The notes: generated from the sequence alone by a model not told the origin. Positions 52,355 through 62,237 are shown, counted from the first letter of the stretch. The stretch: 64,000 nucleotides of DNA from Hymenobacter sediminis (GCF_003231285.1 NZ_QKNS01000005.1:186001-250000); one strand, 5' to 3'. Made by a program: numbers and translations.

Positions 52355-52416
52355 CCTACTAAGCTGACAAGCCCTTACTTCCGCGCTGGAAATAAGGGCT
52401 TGTCCGTTTAGTAGGG
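52355..52416. terminator. Long hairpin between convergent genes
   Basis: CCTACTAAGCTGACAAGCCC-type left arm (52355-52380) pairs with 52391-52416 with four mismatches. Lies between the GNAT and DUF4286 genes; probable bidirectional terminator. Confidence 0.7.
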
Positions 52417-52481
52417 GGTAGGAACTTCATGAAGAACAGAGGGCATCGTTCTGCTCGCCATGGTAGCTTACTCAGTCATTG

Positions 52482-52784
52482 CTAGTCTACCACTTCCAGC
52501 ATGGTGCGGAAAGAGGCGTAGCGGCCGCCGAAGTGCTTCTCAATCTCCTGAATTAAGGCCGGGGCGGCTACTTTCTGATACTCCTGCAATTGCTCTAGGC
52601 TCACGCAGTAATACTGAGTGGCGTAGGTGATACCGTTATCTTCTTCGTTGAGCAGGCGGCACAGCTGGCTCTTCAGAAAGAAGCCAGTCGCCATGACGTC
52701 GGGCATGTGGGTATCGCGCATGTATTCCACCCACTGATCGGCAATTTCCGGATCGAGGCTGGTCGTGACGTTGTAAAGAATCAT
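52482..52784 (-). CDS. DUF4286 family protein
   Basis: 100-residue cytoplasmic protein with ferredoxin-like fold, function unknown. It starts MILYNVTTSLDPEIADQWVEYMRDTHMPDVM and contains TQYYCVSLEQLQEYQ and a closing FRTMLEV; all match this small Bacteroidota family. No partner gene is obvious. Confidence 0.88.
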   Translation of the reverse strand: MILYNVTTSLDPEIADQWVEYMRDTHMPDVMATGFFLKSQLCRLLNEEDNGITYATQYYCVSLEQLQEYQKVAAPALIQEIEKHFGGRYASFRTMLEVVD

Positions 52785-52906
52785 AGGGGGTAGGGGCTTG
52801 GTGGAGCGCTACAGCAACAATAATATGTGTAGCGGCGGTATGGAATAACACAAAAGTCGGCCAAAAAATCCATGCGGCCTCCTTTTGTCTGCCTACGGCC
52901 TACCCC

Positions 52907-53356
52907 TCAAACGCGCATGTGGTCGAAGTGAAAATCCTGAATGCGGGCCTGAATATCTTTAGAAGAAAGCTTTTCGCGGATAGCAGCCTGTACCAAACCT
53001 GGTAGTTCATCATCGCCAGCAAAGCGTAGGGCCAGTAGTTGTTTCAGGTGCAACTGCTCCTCCAAAGGCCGTAGGCTCTGGCCAGTAATTTCAAAGTAGC
53101 GCTGCCGCATTTCCAGCCGAATGAGGCGGTCCTGCAGCGTGAGAGCGTAGTGTTGCCGCAGCATTACCAACGTACCGAACCCAACAATGGCCAGCAGCAT
53201 CACTGTAAACCACAGCCGCGAAACCTCAGAGTCGTCGCCAGCCACGGCTAGGTAGCGGCGGATACTATACAGGGTAAGCACTAGCGCCGCGGGCAGTAGC
53301 ACAAAGTGGTGCAGCGGGTAGTACATGGGTTTGTTTTGGGTAGGTTGTGCAGGCAT
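52907..53356 (-). CDS. DUF6526 family membrane protein
   Basis: 149 residues from the ATG at 53356. Two N-terminal TM helices (PLHHFVLLPAALVLTLYSI and LWFTVMLLAIVGFGTLVML), then the family signature LTLQDRLIRLEMRQRYFEITG and a C-terminal helical part ending DIQARIQDFHFDHMRV. Function unknown. The frame extends upstream to 53512 but without family similarity. Confidence 0.78.
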   Translation of the reverse strand: MPAQPTQNKPMYYPLHHFVLLPAALVLTLYSIRRYLAVAGDDSEVSRLWFTVMLLAIVGFGTLVMLRQHYALTLQDRLIRLEMRQRYFEITGQSLRPLEEQLHLKQLLALRFAGDDELPGLVQAAIREKLSSKDIQARIQDFHFDHMRV

Positions 53357-53589
53357 AAGCGAACAGGAAAACAGGTATAGAGAAAGAAGCAGATGACTTA
53401 ACCGACCCGTAGGGAGCAGAGAGGCCCTACCGGGCGTAGGGTTCTGCAGAGGGCAGTAGCGCAAGGGTAGGAGCAGGTCAACCCTAGCCACTGACCAGCT
53501 TATTAGCATCAAACGTGAAAAGGCTGCCTCTGAGTTGTCTGGTTTTCGTTCCTGCTACTGTTCAGCAGTAGAATGCAGACAAATACCAG

Positions 53590-54855
53590 CTATTCTTCCA
53601 CGTAGTCCAGGTTCTTATCAAAGCTCTCTGGCAGGGTAGCAACCGCCCAGAACGCAATAGCCAGCGAAGCAAATCCCAAAATAGCGGCGCTGCCAATAAG
53701 CCCAAATGGACCGCGCAGGGCTTGAAATAGTGGTACCAGCAGTACCACCGAGCCGCGAGCAAAGTTGGGCGCTGTAGTAGCCACAGTGGCCCGCAGGTTT
53801 GTGCCAAATTGCTCGGCGGCCACCGTCACGAACAGAGCCCAGAAGCCTACTGAAATGCCCAGCACAAAGCACACCGCATAGAATACGGAGGTGGAGGCTC
53901 CTTGAATGCCGAACAGATATACTCCCACCAAAACACCGCAGAACGCCAGAAAGAGCTGCAAGGCCCGGTTACGGCTACGCAGCAATTGGCTGAGCGTGCC
54001 ACTGGCAAAATCACCGAAAACTAGGCCAAAATAGCACCAGAACACGGCTAAGCCGGCCGTCACATCAGCCTCTTGGCCCACTTCGCGCTGTATGTTTAGG
54101 GCACGGCTGAACTCTGGAGCCAGCGTAATCAGGATGCCGACTACAAACCAGAGCGGCACGCCAATAAGCAAGCACTTCGCATAGCGGGTCAGGCGCGGGC
54201 CATTGGTGAACAAGGCCAGAAAGTTGCCCCGCTCCACTTCGCTTTTCTTGGTCTGCTCAAACATCCCCGACTCATAAACACCCACTCGCAGGGCCAGCAA
54301 CGCCAGCCCCAGGCCCCCACCCACAAAATAAGCGTTGCGCCACCCCAGCTTCTGGCCAACCCAGTACGCCAGCATAGCCCCCGATACGCCCACCGTAGCC
54401 ACAATCATAGTGCCGTAGCCGCGCTTTTCCTTGGGTAGGGTTTCGGAAACCAGGGTAATGCCTGCGCCTAATTCGCCGGCCAAGCCAATACCAGCAATCA
54501 GCCGCAGCCAAGCGTACTGCTCAATGGTTTGCACGAAGCCATTGGCAATGTTGGCCAAGGAGTATATCAGAATGGAGCCGAACAGTACTGAAAGCCTACC
54601 CCGCTTGTCGCCCAGAATGCCCCACAGAATACCGCCCAGCAGCATGCCGCCCATCTGCATGTTTATCAGGTAAAGGCCTTGGTTCGTGACGGCATCAGGG
54701 GCGGTAATACCGAGGTCCTTCAGGCTGTCAACCCGCACGATACTGAACAGAATCAGGTCGTAGATATCAACAAAATAGCCTAGGGCGGCTACTACCACAA
54801 TGGCGCTGAACAGTCCGGCGGCTTTGGGTGGGGTAGGAGGGGTAGCGGTTTGCAT
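53590..54855 (-). CDS. MFS transporter
   Basis: 421 residues with 12 predicted TM helices. Motif A between TM2 and TM3 is GILGDKRGRLSVLFG; TM4 carries RLIAGIGLAGELGAGITLVSE, similar to the metabolite:H+ symporter (sialate/aromatic-acid type) group with its GLGxGGE-like sequence. The start FSAIVVVAALGYFVDIYDLILFSI resembles sugar or organic-acid transporters. Substrate not determinable. It lies downstream of the metal cluster on the same strand but 192 nt away, and I would not include it in that unit. Confidence 0.87.
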   Translation of the reverse strand: MQTATPPTPPKAAGLFSAIVVVAALGYFVDIYDLILFSIVRVDSLKDLGITAPDAVTNQGLYLINMQMGGMLLGGILWGILGDKRGRLSVLFGSILIYSLANIANGFVQTIEQYAWLRLIAGIGLAGELGAGITLVSETLPKEKRGYGTMIVATVGVSGAMLAYWVGQKLGWRNAYFVGGGLGLALLALRVGVYESGMFEQTKKSEVERGNFLALFTNGPRLTRYAKCLLIGVPLWFVVGILITLAPEFSRALNIQREVGQEADVTAGLAVFWCYFGLVFGDFASGTLSQLLRSRNRALQLFLAFCGVLVGVYLFGIQGASTSVFYAVCFVLGISVGFWALFVTVAAEQFGTNLRATVATTAPNFARGSVVLLVPLFQALRGPFGLIGSAAILGFASLAIAFWAVATLPESFDKNLDYVEE

Positions 54856-55047
54856 GCGGTGGGAATTGAGAACCGCAGATTACGGAATTTTGCTGTGGTT
54901 ACAGCAGCCCGGCCCAGTGGTGCTGCCGTCTAACTGGTTAGCTTCAGGCTGACTCCAATTCAGTTGGGCTTGGCTCGGGTTTAGGGGTAGGCAGATGGTA
55001 CCGGCATCAATTACTCGGGCGCTTTTGGCGTCGGGCCGGGGGCGGCC

Positions 55048-55980
55048 TTACGCTACCTGTTGGTCGCAGCAGCCGTGGGCGCCCATTAGGGGTAGGTCGT
55101 CTTCGAGCTGCACGGTGCAATGATTGATGTTGAATTCATGGAGCAAGTCGTGTTGCAACTCGCGCAGAAACACATTGCCGTTCTGGCCGCCAGGCCGCAC
55201 CAAGTGCGCCGTAAGGGCGGTGTCCTGGGTGCTAAGAGGCCAGATATGCAGATCATGCACGCCCGTAACGCCGGCCCGACTAAGCAGGAATCGGCGCACC
55301 GCAGCCACGTCGATAGCGGCGGGAGCGGCTTGCAGACCCAGTTGCACTGTTTCGCGCAGCAACGACCAGGAGCTGAATGCTATAACTGCCAGAATAACGA
55401 AGCTGATGGCTGGGTCGAGCCAGTGCCAGCCAGTGAAGTAAACGAGCGCCCCACCCACTACTACCCCCACCGAAACCAGCATATCGGTCAGCATGTGCAG
55501 GTAGGCGCCGCGCACATTTACGTCGCCCTTCTGGCCGTGGCGGAACAGCCAAGCCGTGAATCCATTCACCACAATGCCTAGGCCCGCCAGGCCCATTACT
55601 ACTGTGCCGTTCACGGGGGCTGGGTTGCGCAGATGGTCAATGGTATCCCAAAGGATAAAGCCCAAGGCCAGATACAGCAGCGCCGCGTTCAGTAGCGCCG
55701 CCTGAATAGTAGCGCCCTTGTAGCCATACGTGTAGCGTTCTGTGGCTTGCCGCTTGGCTAGCAGCGCCGCGCCCCAGGCCAGCGCCAAGCTTAACACATC
55801 CGACAGGTTGTGTCCGGCATCGGAGAGCAGCGCCGAGGAATTGGCCCAAAAACCACCGGCCGCTTCGCCGGCCACGAAAACCAGGTTCAGGACAATGCCC
55901 CACTTAAAGGCCTGGCTGAAGTTTCCATCAGCGGGCGGGCCGTGATGGTGGTGCGAATGGTCGTGGTGGTCGTGGGCCAT
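55048..55980 (-). CDS. Cation diffusion facilitator (CzcD-type) exporter
   Basis: Inner-membrane Zn2+/H+ (or Cd/Co) antiporter, 310 residues. N-terminus is His-rich (MAHDHHDHSHHHHGPPADG). Six TM helices with the CDF signatures SSALLSDAGHNLSDVLSLAL (metal site in TM2) and AYLHMLTDMLVSVGVV (TM5 Asp). The C-terminal cytoplasmic domain has VTGVHDLHIWPL and ends with HGCCDQQ, adding further metal ligands. Last gene of a leftward metal cluster, 85 nt after the TonB receptor stop with a hairpin between. Confidence 0.92.
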   Translation of the reverse strand: MAHDHHDHSHHHHGPPADGNFSQAFKWGIVLNLVFVAGEAAGGFWANSSALLSDAGHNLSDVLSLALAWGAALLAKRQATERYTYGYKGATIQAALLNAALLYLALGFILWDTIDHLRNPAPVNGTVVMGLAGLGIVVNGFTAWLFRHGQKGDVNVRGAYLHMLTDMLVSVGVVVGGALVYFTGWHWLDPAISFVILAVIAFSSWSLLRETVQLGLQAAPAAIDVAAVRRFLLSRAGVTGVHDLHIWPLSTQDTALTAHLVRPGGQNGNVFLRELQHDLLHEFNINHCTVQLEDDLPLMGAHGCCDQQVA

Positions 55981-55992
55981 GAGGTTTCACGC

Positions 55993-56048
55993 AGTGGTTC
56001 GGAGTGAATAACGCAGTAGCTCGCGGTGGACATTCACCCCGAACCACT
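55993..56048. terminator. Hairpin between receptor and CDF genes
   Basis: AGTGGTTCGGAGTGAAT (55993-56009) pairs with 56032-56048 with one mismatch; 22-nt loop. It lies just upstream of the CDF start and could be a terminator of the receptor gene or an attenuator. T tract is weak. Confidence 0.55.
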
Positions 56049-56065
56049 ACATGAAAGATACCTAA

Positions 56066-58516
56066 TTACTTAAACGAAAGCGGAATCAGCAGCTTTACAC
56101 TCATCGTGCGGCCCATATTAAACACGCCCGTTCGGCCGGTCGCGTAGTTAACGGCGGTGTATTTCAATCGGCTCAGGTGGTTTTGGTAAGCCACATCGAA
56201 CAGGTTGTTGGCGGCCAGGTAAATAGAAAACAACGTCCGGTCCTTCGTTGATACCACATCGGTACCGAGTCCGGCATTAAACAGCGTGTAGCTGGGGGTA
56301 GGCGTTTCGGTGTCGAAGGCGGAGAAGATGCGGTTCTGCTCGAAGTTATGCTCCATGGTAGCCCGGGCATATAGGTTGTGCAGCCGCGAACTGCCTACCT
56401 TCCGAAAATTTACCCGCAACTCCGACTGCAACCGGTCGGCCGGAATAAAGGGTAAGTTCTTTTGTCCAGCCGGCTGGTCGAACTCAATAGCCCGCACCAT
56501 AGAAAAGGAGTTTTCGAAGTGCAGCCAGTCCAGCGGGTGAGGGTGAATGTCAATGCTGACTTCGCCGCCGGCCAGCCGCGCATCGCCTTGGCCGTAGCGG
56601 AATACCCGGTCACCTTCCACCGATAAAGAGTCAGAGCCATCAGCGGCCGAAATGCGGCGGGGGAAAATGTAATTGCTGATGCGGTTGCGGAACACATCGG
56701 CCGATACACTGACGTGGTCGGAGTTAAAGCTAACGCCTCCGTCGAGCTGGAAGCTGGTTTCAGCCTTTAGATCCGGTTCGCCAATTTCGTAGCGGGTAGT
56801 ACCCTCGTGAATGCCGTTAGAGCCGAGTTCAGCGATGTTAGGGGCACGAAAGCCGCGAGCTGCGTTGGCCTTTATTACCCACGTCTCGCCCAAGCTATAC
56901 GAGCCACCCACACTGCCACTCACGTTGCGGAACGTACTCCGGAAATACGGGAATTTCTCCTCGCCTGAACCAGCCGGAACGGGTTGCTCGTCCTCATCGA
57001 GGTAGAGGGCATCGGCCGTGATGCGGCGCAGGTCATAGCGAAGCCCGCCGCTGAGGTCCAGGTTGCCAAACGATTTCTTCGTCACGCCGAACAGGCCGCC
57101 GTCGAGTAAACTGTACTCCGGAATCAGGAACTCGACGCCCTTGTTGCGGTTTTGCTGCTGCATGCCGCTCACCCCTACCGTAGTATGCCAGCCGTTCATT
57201 TCCGGCAGAAACCAGCGCAGGGCATAATCCAGGGTGCGCAGCTGAAAGAATAGAGACTTCTCGTAGTAATCCTCAGGGTTGCCAAACTCCCGGCGCAGGT
57301 TCTGTTGCCAGCCCACATTCAGCGTCAGGCGGTGTTGGCCCAGAATGAAGTTGTTGTCGGTGCCGATGCGCAGATGGTTGATCTGCTGACGCGGCACATC
57401 TAGCCCGTAGCCCGAGAAGCCGCGGCCCATTACTATTTCTTCCTCACCTAGGCTATTGGTTTTCAAAAACTGGCCCGACAGCGAATCCCGCTCGCCCTCA
57501 ATCAGGCCCAGAATCTGGTTGAAGCTGTTGAACGTCAGGTGAGAGTAGCCCCAGCTTTTGTTCAGACCCACGTAGCCGCTGCCGTTTAGCTCCCGAAAAC
57601 CGGAGTTGTACACGCGGCCATCGTAGCGGTTGCGGTAGTCGGCAGCTACTTTGCCCGAGCCGCGCACCTGCCAGTTGAAGCCGTTGAGGTTGCCGGCATT
57701 CCAGAGAGAGTAGCCCTGCTGGTAGTTATTGGTTTGATAATTCGCCGTAACGGAACCCAGAATACGACCGTCGTCTACGGGGTCAGGGGGTAGGAAATTG
57801 ATAACGCCCGCCAGCCCATCGGAGCCATACAGCAGGGAGCCAGGGCCCTTAATGATTTCGGCCCTATCAATACTAAACTCGTCGATTTCAATGCCGTGCT
57901 CATCGCCCCACTGCTGGCCTTCCTGCTTGGCCCCGTTGTTGAGCGTGATAACGCGGTTCGAACTCAGACCCCGAATGACGGGCTTACTGATGGCCGCGCC
58001 GGTAGTAATCTGGTTTAGGCCGGGCGTGTGTGCAATAGCATCCACGGCGTTGGTAGCGGCCGTTTGGCGCAGGCGTGTCTGGTCCACCACGTTGGTTGGT
58101 ACCGGAGAGCGGCGCATTTCCGTGCTCGCCGATACACCCGTCACAATTACTTGCCCGATTTCTGTTTCGGCCGGGGTGAGGGCTATGTCCAAGGGCTGAC
58201 CTGTGCTGGTATCCACGGTACGCACTACGGTGGTGTAGCTTACAAAGCGCACCTGCATCAGAAACCGCCCACGGGGCAGGTTAGCAAACTGAAAACTGCC
58301 ATCGGGGCCCGCCACTGTGGCTTGCCTCAGATCGGGAAAGACGATGGTAGCGCCCGGCAGCGCCTCGCCACTAGCGGCATCAGTAACACGGCCGGTAACA
58401 GACGTGGCTACCCGGGTGGCCCGGATAGGGTTGGGGCCTGTGGCGGGGGTAGGGATTTGGGCCAGTACACTCCCGGACAGCAGAAGCAGGCCGGCAGTTA
58501 AGGAGAGCTGAGACAT
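56066..58516 (-). CDS. TonB-dependent receptor (metal type), copy 1
   Basis: Outer-membrane receptor of 816 residues from the ATG at 58516 (signal MSQLSLTAGLLLLSGSVLAQ). A CarboxypepD_reg-like domain (about 40-120, GRVTDAASGEALPGATI) is followed by the plug (about 130-240), containing VIRGLSSNRVITLNNGAKQE, EGQQWGDEHGIEID and YGSDGLAGVINFL. The barrel runs to the end, closing with MSVKLLIPLSF. The copy at 59307 has the same plug motifs. Located in a cluster with a CDF exporter, so zinc (or another divalent metal) uptake is the best guess. Confidence 0.9.
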   Translation of the reverse strand: MSQLSLTAGLLLLSGSVLAQIPTPATGPNPIRATRVATSVTGRVTDAASGEALPGATIVFPDLRQATVAGPDGSFQFANLPRGRFLMQVRFVSYTTVVRTVDTSTGQPLDIALTPAETEIGQVIVTGVSASTEMRRSPVPTNVVDQTRLRQTAATNAVDAIAHTPGLNQITTGAAISKPVIRGLSSNRVITLNNGAKQEGQQWGDEHGIEIDEFSIDRAEIIKGPGSLLYGSDGLAGVINFLPPDPVDDGRILGSVTANYQTNNYQQGYSLWNAGNLNGFNWQVRGSGKVAADYRNRYDGRVYNSGFRELNGSGYVGLNKSWGYSHLTFNSFNQILGLIEGERDSLSGQFLKTNSLGEEEIVMGRGFSGYGLDVPRQQINHLRIGTDNNFILGQHRLTLNVGWQQNLRREFGNPEDYYEKSLFFQLRTLDYALRWFLPEMNGWHTTVGVSGMQQQNRNKGVEFLIPEYSLLDGGLFGVTKKSFGNLDLSGGLRYDLRRITADALYLDEDEQPVPAGSGEEKFPYFRSTFRNVSGSVGGSYSLGETWVIKANAARGFRAPNIAELGSNGIHEGTTRYEIGEPDLKAETSFQLDGGVSFNSDHVSVSADVFRNRISNYIFPRRISAADGSDSLSVEGDRVFRYGQGDARLAGGEVSIDIHPHPLDWLHFENSFSMVRAIEFDQPAGQKNLPFIPADRLQSELRVNFRKVGSSRLHNLYARATMEHNFEQNRIFSAFDTETPTPSYTLFNAGLGTDVVSTKDRTLFSIYLAANNLFDVAYQNHLSRLKYTAVNYATGRTGVFNMGRTMSVKLLIPLSFK

Positions 58517-58587
58517 AGAAGTGCAAATTACACGAAGCCAATGAACGGAACCGGCGATGTAAAAGCTGCACGGCCCTCCTACTAATA

Positions 58588-58621
58588 ATAAAGAAAACGC
58601 CGACCAAAGGCCGGCGTCTTC
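58588..58621 (-). terminator. Short hairpin upstream of receptor copy 1
   Basis: GACGCCGG and CCTTTGGTCGGCGTTTTC form a stem (about 8 bp) ending in TTTTC on the reverse strand, after the lipoprotein gene and before the receptor ATG. Probably a terminator or attenuator within the cluster. Confidence 0.5.
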
Positions 58622-58700
58622 CTGGAGTTTCTCCACAACCAAAACGGGAGAAAAGAGAGTAGGGAAGCCGTTTGCAGCCAGCTTCTCCTGAATTGTGCAC

Positions 58701-59264
58701 CTAGCGCACCACAGTGGGGAAGTTTACTTCCACATCGGTGCTGCCGGGCGTAAATGTGCCGTTCTTGGAGCCAGGCTGGTGGCGCAGCGTGATTTTGAGC
58801 GTGCCGGTAGTGCCGGTAGCGTTGGCTGCGCCCGTCACGGCCCGTGTCGTCAGCCCGATTTCCAGATTGTTCTTGTCTTTGTCAGTGCGAGTCACGGTCA
58901 GGTTAGTGCCTGAGGGCTCGTAGAAGAACAGGTGTTCTTCGGCCTTCTCCTGAATCTCGGCCGTGGTGTTTTCGGCGGGCGTCTTGGTTTCGTCCTTCAG
59001 CTCAAGAGTGCCCGTGTAAGTGGTGTTGGGAGCCAGCGTGAGTGTGCCAATAGTAGGAGCCGTGCCACCATCACCATCCAGGTCACGGTACTGCACCGTT
59101 AGGGGCGTACCGCCGCCCACCGGCGTCAGGGTGTAGATTAAGGTCGTGATTTGCTCGTTGTCTTCGTCGGGCGTGGGATCCTCGTTGTCATCCTTACAGG
59201 CAGAAAGTAGGGTAGTAGAAGCCAGCAGCGCCAGCAGGAAAGGACGGAAAAGGGGAGTGTTCAT
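58701..59264 (-). CDS. Lipoprotein of the metal cluster
   Basis: 187 residues; lipobox STTLLSAC (Cys about 23), then an acidic linker (DDNEDPTPDEDNEQ). The globular part has IYTLTPVGGG, LAPNTTYTGTLEL and EEHLFFYEPSGTN, and closes with LKITLRHQPGSKNG. No Pfam name is certain; proteins with this arrangement accompany TonB receptors in the phylum. It lies between the two receptor genes on the same strand (42 nt after copy 2), probably as a surface accessory. Confidence 0.7.
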   Translation of the reverse strand: MNTPLFRPFLLALLASTTLLSACKDDNEDPTPDEDNEQITTLIYTLTPVGGGTPLTVQYRDLDGDGGTAPTIGTLTLAPNTTYTGTLELKDETKTPAENTTAEIQEKAEEHLFFYEPSGTNLTVTRTDKDKNNLEIGLTTRAVTGAANATGTTGTLKITLRHQPGSKNGTFTPGSTDVEVNFPTVVR

Positions 59265-59306
59265 AAGAAGGAGAAAAGAAAAGGGTGAAGTGAATTGAAA
59301 AAGGAA

Positions 59307-61733
59307 TTAGTGCTGCCGACTAAGCTCGAAAGGCACCTGCACCCGCAGGGTCACGTTGCGGCCCATTTCGTCGGCGAAGTAGCGGTAACGGTTCAGGTAG
59401 TCGCGGTAGCGTTGGTTGAGAAGGTTGGAACCCGCGAGGCTGATATTGAGCGGCAACCGCCCCCAATGCACAGTGGCGCCGGCCTCTAGCCCCAGCAGCA
59501 CGTAGCCCGCGGGCGGCAGGGCATAGTCTTTGGCGGTATAATCAGCGGGCACGCGGGTTTGGCGGGCTACTGCGTAGGAGCCCAGCTGCACGTACCTACC
59601 CGTCAGGCGCGTGGCCGGCCGCTCGGGCACCGCGTACCGCACCGACAGCTCGGCCCGGTCAGCGGGCATGAAAAAGAGCCATTCATCTTCCTGCGTGTCG
59701 CGCCCCCGTACGATGGAGGCTTTGCCGCCTACCTCCCATTGGGGCGCCAACCGGTAGGTAGCGCCTAGGTCCAGGCCTCGCAGCACAGCGTTCGTGCGCT
59801 GGTACTGCCAGCTAACCAGCGTGCCCCGAATATTGATGACCGGCGGCAGAATAGGCCGCTGGTAGATGTAGCCGTCAATGGTAGTCTGGTACAAAGTCAG
59901 CTCCCCGTTCAGGCGCGGATTGTCGTGCCAGCTAGCTGTTAGGCCGGTGTGGTAGGCCGTTTCGGGCCCCAAAGCCTCATTACCAGGCACCAAGTCGTAG
60001 CCCAGCTCGTACTGGGCATTGTGCACGCCGTCGCTGAACCGCTCATTCGCGGCCGGGGCGCGTTGGGTCAGACTGCTTGTCAGGCTGAGGGTGAGGTGAG
60101 GAGTAGCATCAAAAATGGCTCCCAGCGAGGCGGCGGGCGTCAGGTAGGTAAACTCGCGTCGGTCTACATAATACACCCCCAGCGTATCGCGGGTGCCACG
60201 GCGAGTTTCAAGGGTGCGGTAGTCGGCCCTAATGCCAGCTTCCAACTGCCAGCGGTTGCGCGTCCAGCGCTCAATAGCGAAGGCCCCGGCAATAGTATTG
60301 TTGTAGAACGGAATGAAGCCGCGAGTGCCGTCGGCGTAGCGGTTAAACTGGTAGGTGCCCGCTACCCCCACGCTGCCGGTAAACCCTCCTAAAGGGCGGT
60401 GCTCCCAGAATAGCTCCCCGGTAGTGGTGCGGTTGGAGTAGCTGAGAGCGGGCCGATTGCGTGCGGCTCGGTCGGCGTTGCGGGCGCTGTACAGGTCGTA
60501 CTCGTCGCGGTAGTCAGTCTGTTGGCCCAGGGTAGCCGTTAGCTTGCCCGCAGTGCCCGTCCGCACAAAGCCTGTGGCTTTTAGCAGATCATGACTGATT
60601 TGTTGGTAAGCCCGGTTGATAGCATAGTTGAAGCCAGAGGTTTCAAGCGGCCGGCGTCGCGCAATGGCCGCGTACAAATCTGACGGGCTTTCGGCGTGGG
60701 CAGCCGGCAGAATCCCGAGCTTGGTGTTAAACTGGCTGTAGAAAACCTCTAGGCCGTAGTTTGCCTTACGCCAGCCCACCGCCGCCGAAAAGTCGTATTC
60801 TTCAAAGCCTGAATTGCGCAGGTAATAACCCGGAGCCCGCATCGTGCCGGCCCGCTTGACGGTGCCTTGCACCCGCCAGCTCAGCGCCGACAGTTGCCGA
60901 ACGTTGCCCTCCAGAGTACCCGAAGCCGCTCCCAGCCCGTTGTTGCTCATGCCCACCAAGTTCAATTCGGCCCCAGTGCCAGCAGAGTCGCGGAGGGCTT
61001 TAGGCTGTACCAGCACTACCCCCCCAATGGCGTCGGAACCATACCGTACGCTGGCCGCTCCCTTCACTACCGTAAGTTGAGAGGCAATGAATGGGTCAAT
61101 TTCTGGTCCGTGCTCCTGGCCCCATTGCTGCCCTTCCTGTCGCACGCCATTATTCAGAATGGTCACGCGGTTAGAATGCAGCCCATGAATCATCGGCTTG
61201 AAAATGCTTGGACCCGTTTGAATGGCTGTTACCCCCGATATTTTCTGCAAAGCTTCTCCTAAGGCTTGCCCGCGCGTCTGCTGCAAGGCTTGTCCGCTCA
61301 GATTGCCGGTAGCCTGGGGGGTAGGAACGTCTATGTGTTGCCCTTCTATCACCGCACCTTTCAGGGCAATAGCATCGGGGTGCAGTTGGAAGTCGCGGAG
61401 TACCGCGCCCACTACACGCACCTCTACTGTTTCGGGAGTAAAACCCACAAAGGATACCTGCACATGGTACACGCCAGGGCAGAGGTCGAGGTGGTAGTGG
61501 CCGTCGGGTTCGGTTTGCGTAGCCTGCTGGGTTTCCAACACTACTACCGTAGCCCCGGCCAGGGCCCCGCGCGACTCATGGTCTTGCACGCGGCCACTTA
61601 GCAGCAGGGAGCACCCGCTAGGAGCCGCTGACTGGGCCGCTAATTGCCCGAGAGGTAGCGTGCACAGCAGCACTACTCCCGGCAACCACCGAGTCAGGCG
61701 GCTCCAGGAGTGGCCCGGAGCGCGGAAAAGCAT
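59307..61733 (-). CDS. TonB-dependent receptor (metal type), copy 2
   Basis: 808 residues. Signal peptide to about 33; CarboxypepD_reg-like domain (about 45-125; SGRVQDHESRGALAGATVVV); plug with GKATGNLSG-like helix region, MIHGLHSNRVTILNNGVRQ, EGQQWGQEHGPEIDPFI and VRYGSDAIGGVVLVQP. The barrel ends NVTLRVQVPFEL. It shares the EGQQWGxEHGxEID motif with the receptor at 56066, so they are paralogues separated by a lipoprotein gene. First large gene of the leftward metal cluster. Confidence 0.9.
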   Translation of the reverse strand: MLFRAPGHSWSRLTRWLPGVVLLCTLPLGQLAAQSAAPSGCSLLLSGRVQDHESRGALAGATVVVLETQQATQTEPDGHYHLDLCPGVYHVQVSFVGFTPETVEVRVVGAVLRDFQLHPDAIALKGAVIEGQHIDVPTPQATGNLSGQALQQTRGQALGEALQKISGVTAIQTGPSIFKPMIHGLHSNRVTILNNGVRQEGQQWGQEHGPEIDPFIASQLTVVKGAASVRYGSDAIGGVVLVQPKALRDSAGTGAELNLVGMSNNGLGAASGTLEGNVRQLSALSWRVQGTVKRAGTMRAPGYYLRNSGFEEYDFSAAVGWRKANYGLEVFYSQFNTKLGILPAAHAESPSDLYAAIARRRPLETSGFNYAINRAYQQISHDLLKATGFVRTGTAGKLTATLGQQTDYRDEYDLYSARNADRAARNRPALSYSNRTTTGELFWEHRPLGGFTGSVGVAGTYQFNRYADGTRGFIPFYNNTIAGAFAIERWTRNRWQLEAGIRADYRTLETRRGTRDTLGVYYVDRREFTYLTPAASLGAIFDATPHLTLSLTSSLTQRAPAANERFSDGVHNAQYELGYDLVPGNEALGPETAYHTGLTASWHDNPRLNGELTLYQTTIDGYIYQRPILPPVINIRGTLVSWQYQRTNAVLRGLDLGATYRLAPQWEVGGKASIVRGRDTQEDEWLFFMPADRAELSVRYAVPERPATRLTGRYVQLGSYAVARQTRVPADYTAKDYALPPAGYVLLGLEAGATVHWGRLPLNISLAGSNLLNQRYRDYLNRYRYFADEMGRNVTLRVQVPFELSRQH

Positions 61734-61892
61734 AAAAAAAAGGGATACTGCCGAAGGAAATCAAACCACTCGCAGGAGCACGTAAGGTTGCGGAGTCGGC
61801 AAGGCTCCAACCTTAATCAACACAGATTTACTGGGTAACGGCGCTGGCAACTGATAAGCCAGCCCATGCCGCTACTGCGAGGTACACGCGGT

Positions 61893-62237
61893 TTAGCAGG
61901 CGCCGGGTGGGCCCCGCAGATCGGGCGTGACTAAGGGCAGCAGATGCCCGATAACGACGATGCTCTGGGCTCGTGCAGACGAGAAAACAAGATCTGCCGG
62001 AGTAGTTAGCTCTGCTGTTGGAGCCGGTTCAAACGACGATTTAAAAAACTGGTCGGCGTCGCAGTGCTGATGCTTGGCGGATAGTAGCGCTTTGCCTTTA
62101 GGCCAAGTGGTAGCTCGGGTCGGCTCCTCTATGGTGTGCTCGTGCTGGTGCAGGGCTAGTACCCACGCGTCGGGCAGCAGCACCCGCACAAAGCACAGGA
62201 GCAGCACAAAAGCCAGACGAGAACGGAAAGCGTGCAT
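61893..62237 (-). CDS. Small exported His-rich protein
   Basis: 114 residues from the ATG at 62237; signal peptide HAFRSRLAFVLLLCFVRVLL. The mature part contains LALHQHEHTIEE and SAKHQHCDADQFF, two His-rich sites with a Cys, as expected for a periplasmic metal chaperone or sensor. No family name is certain. It heads the leftward cluster of TonB receptors and CDF exporter, with a perfect -7 box upstream. Confidence 0.65.
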   Translation of the reverse strand: MHAFRSRLAFVLLLCFVRVLLPDAWVLALHQHEHTIEEPTRATTWPKGKALLSAKHQHCDADQFFKSSFEPAPTAELTTPADLVFSSARAQSIVVIGHLLPLVTPDLRGPPGAC

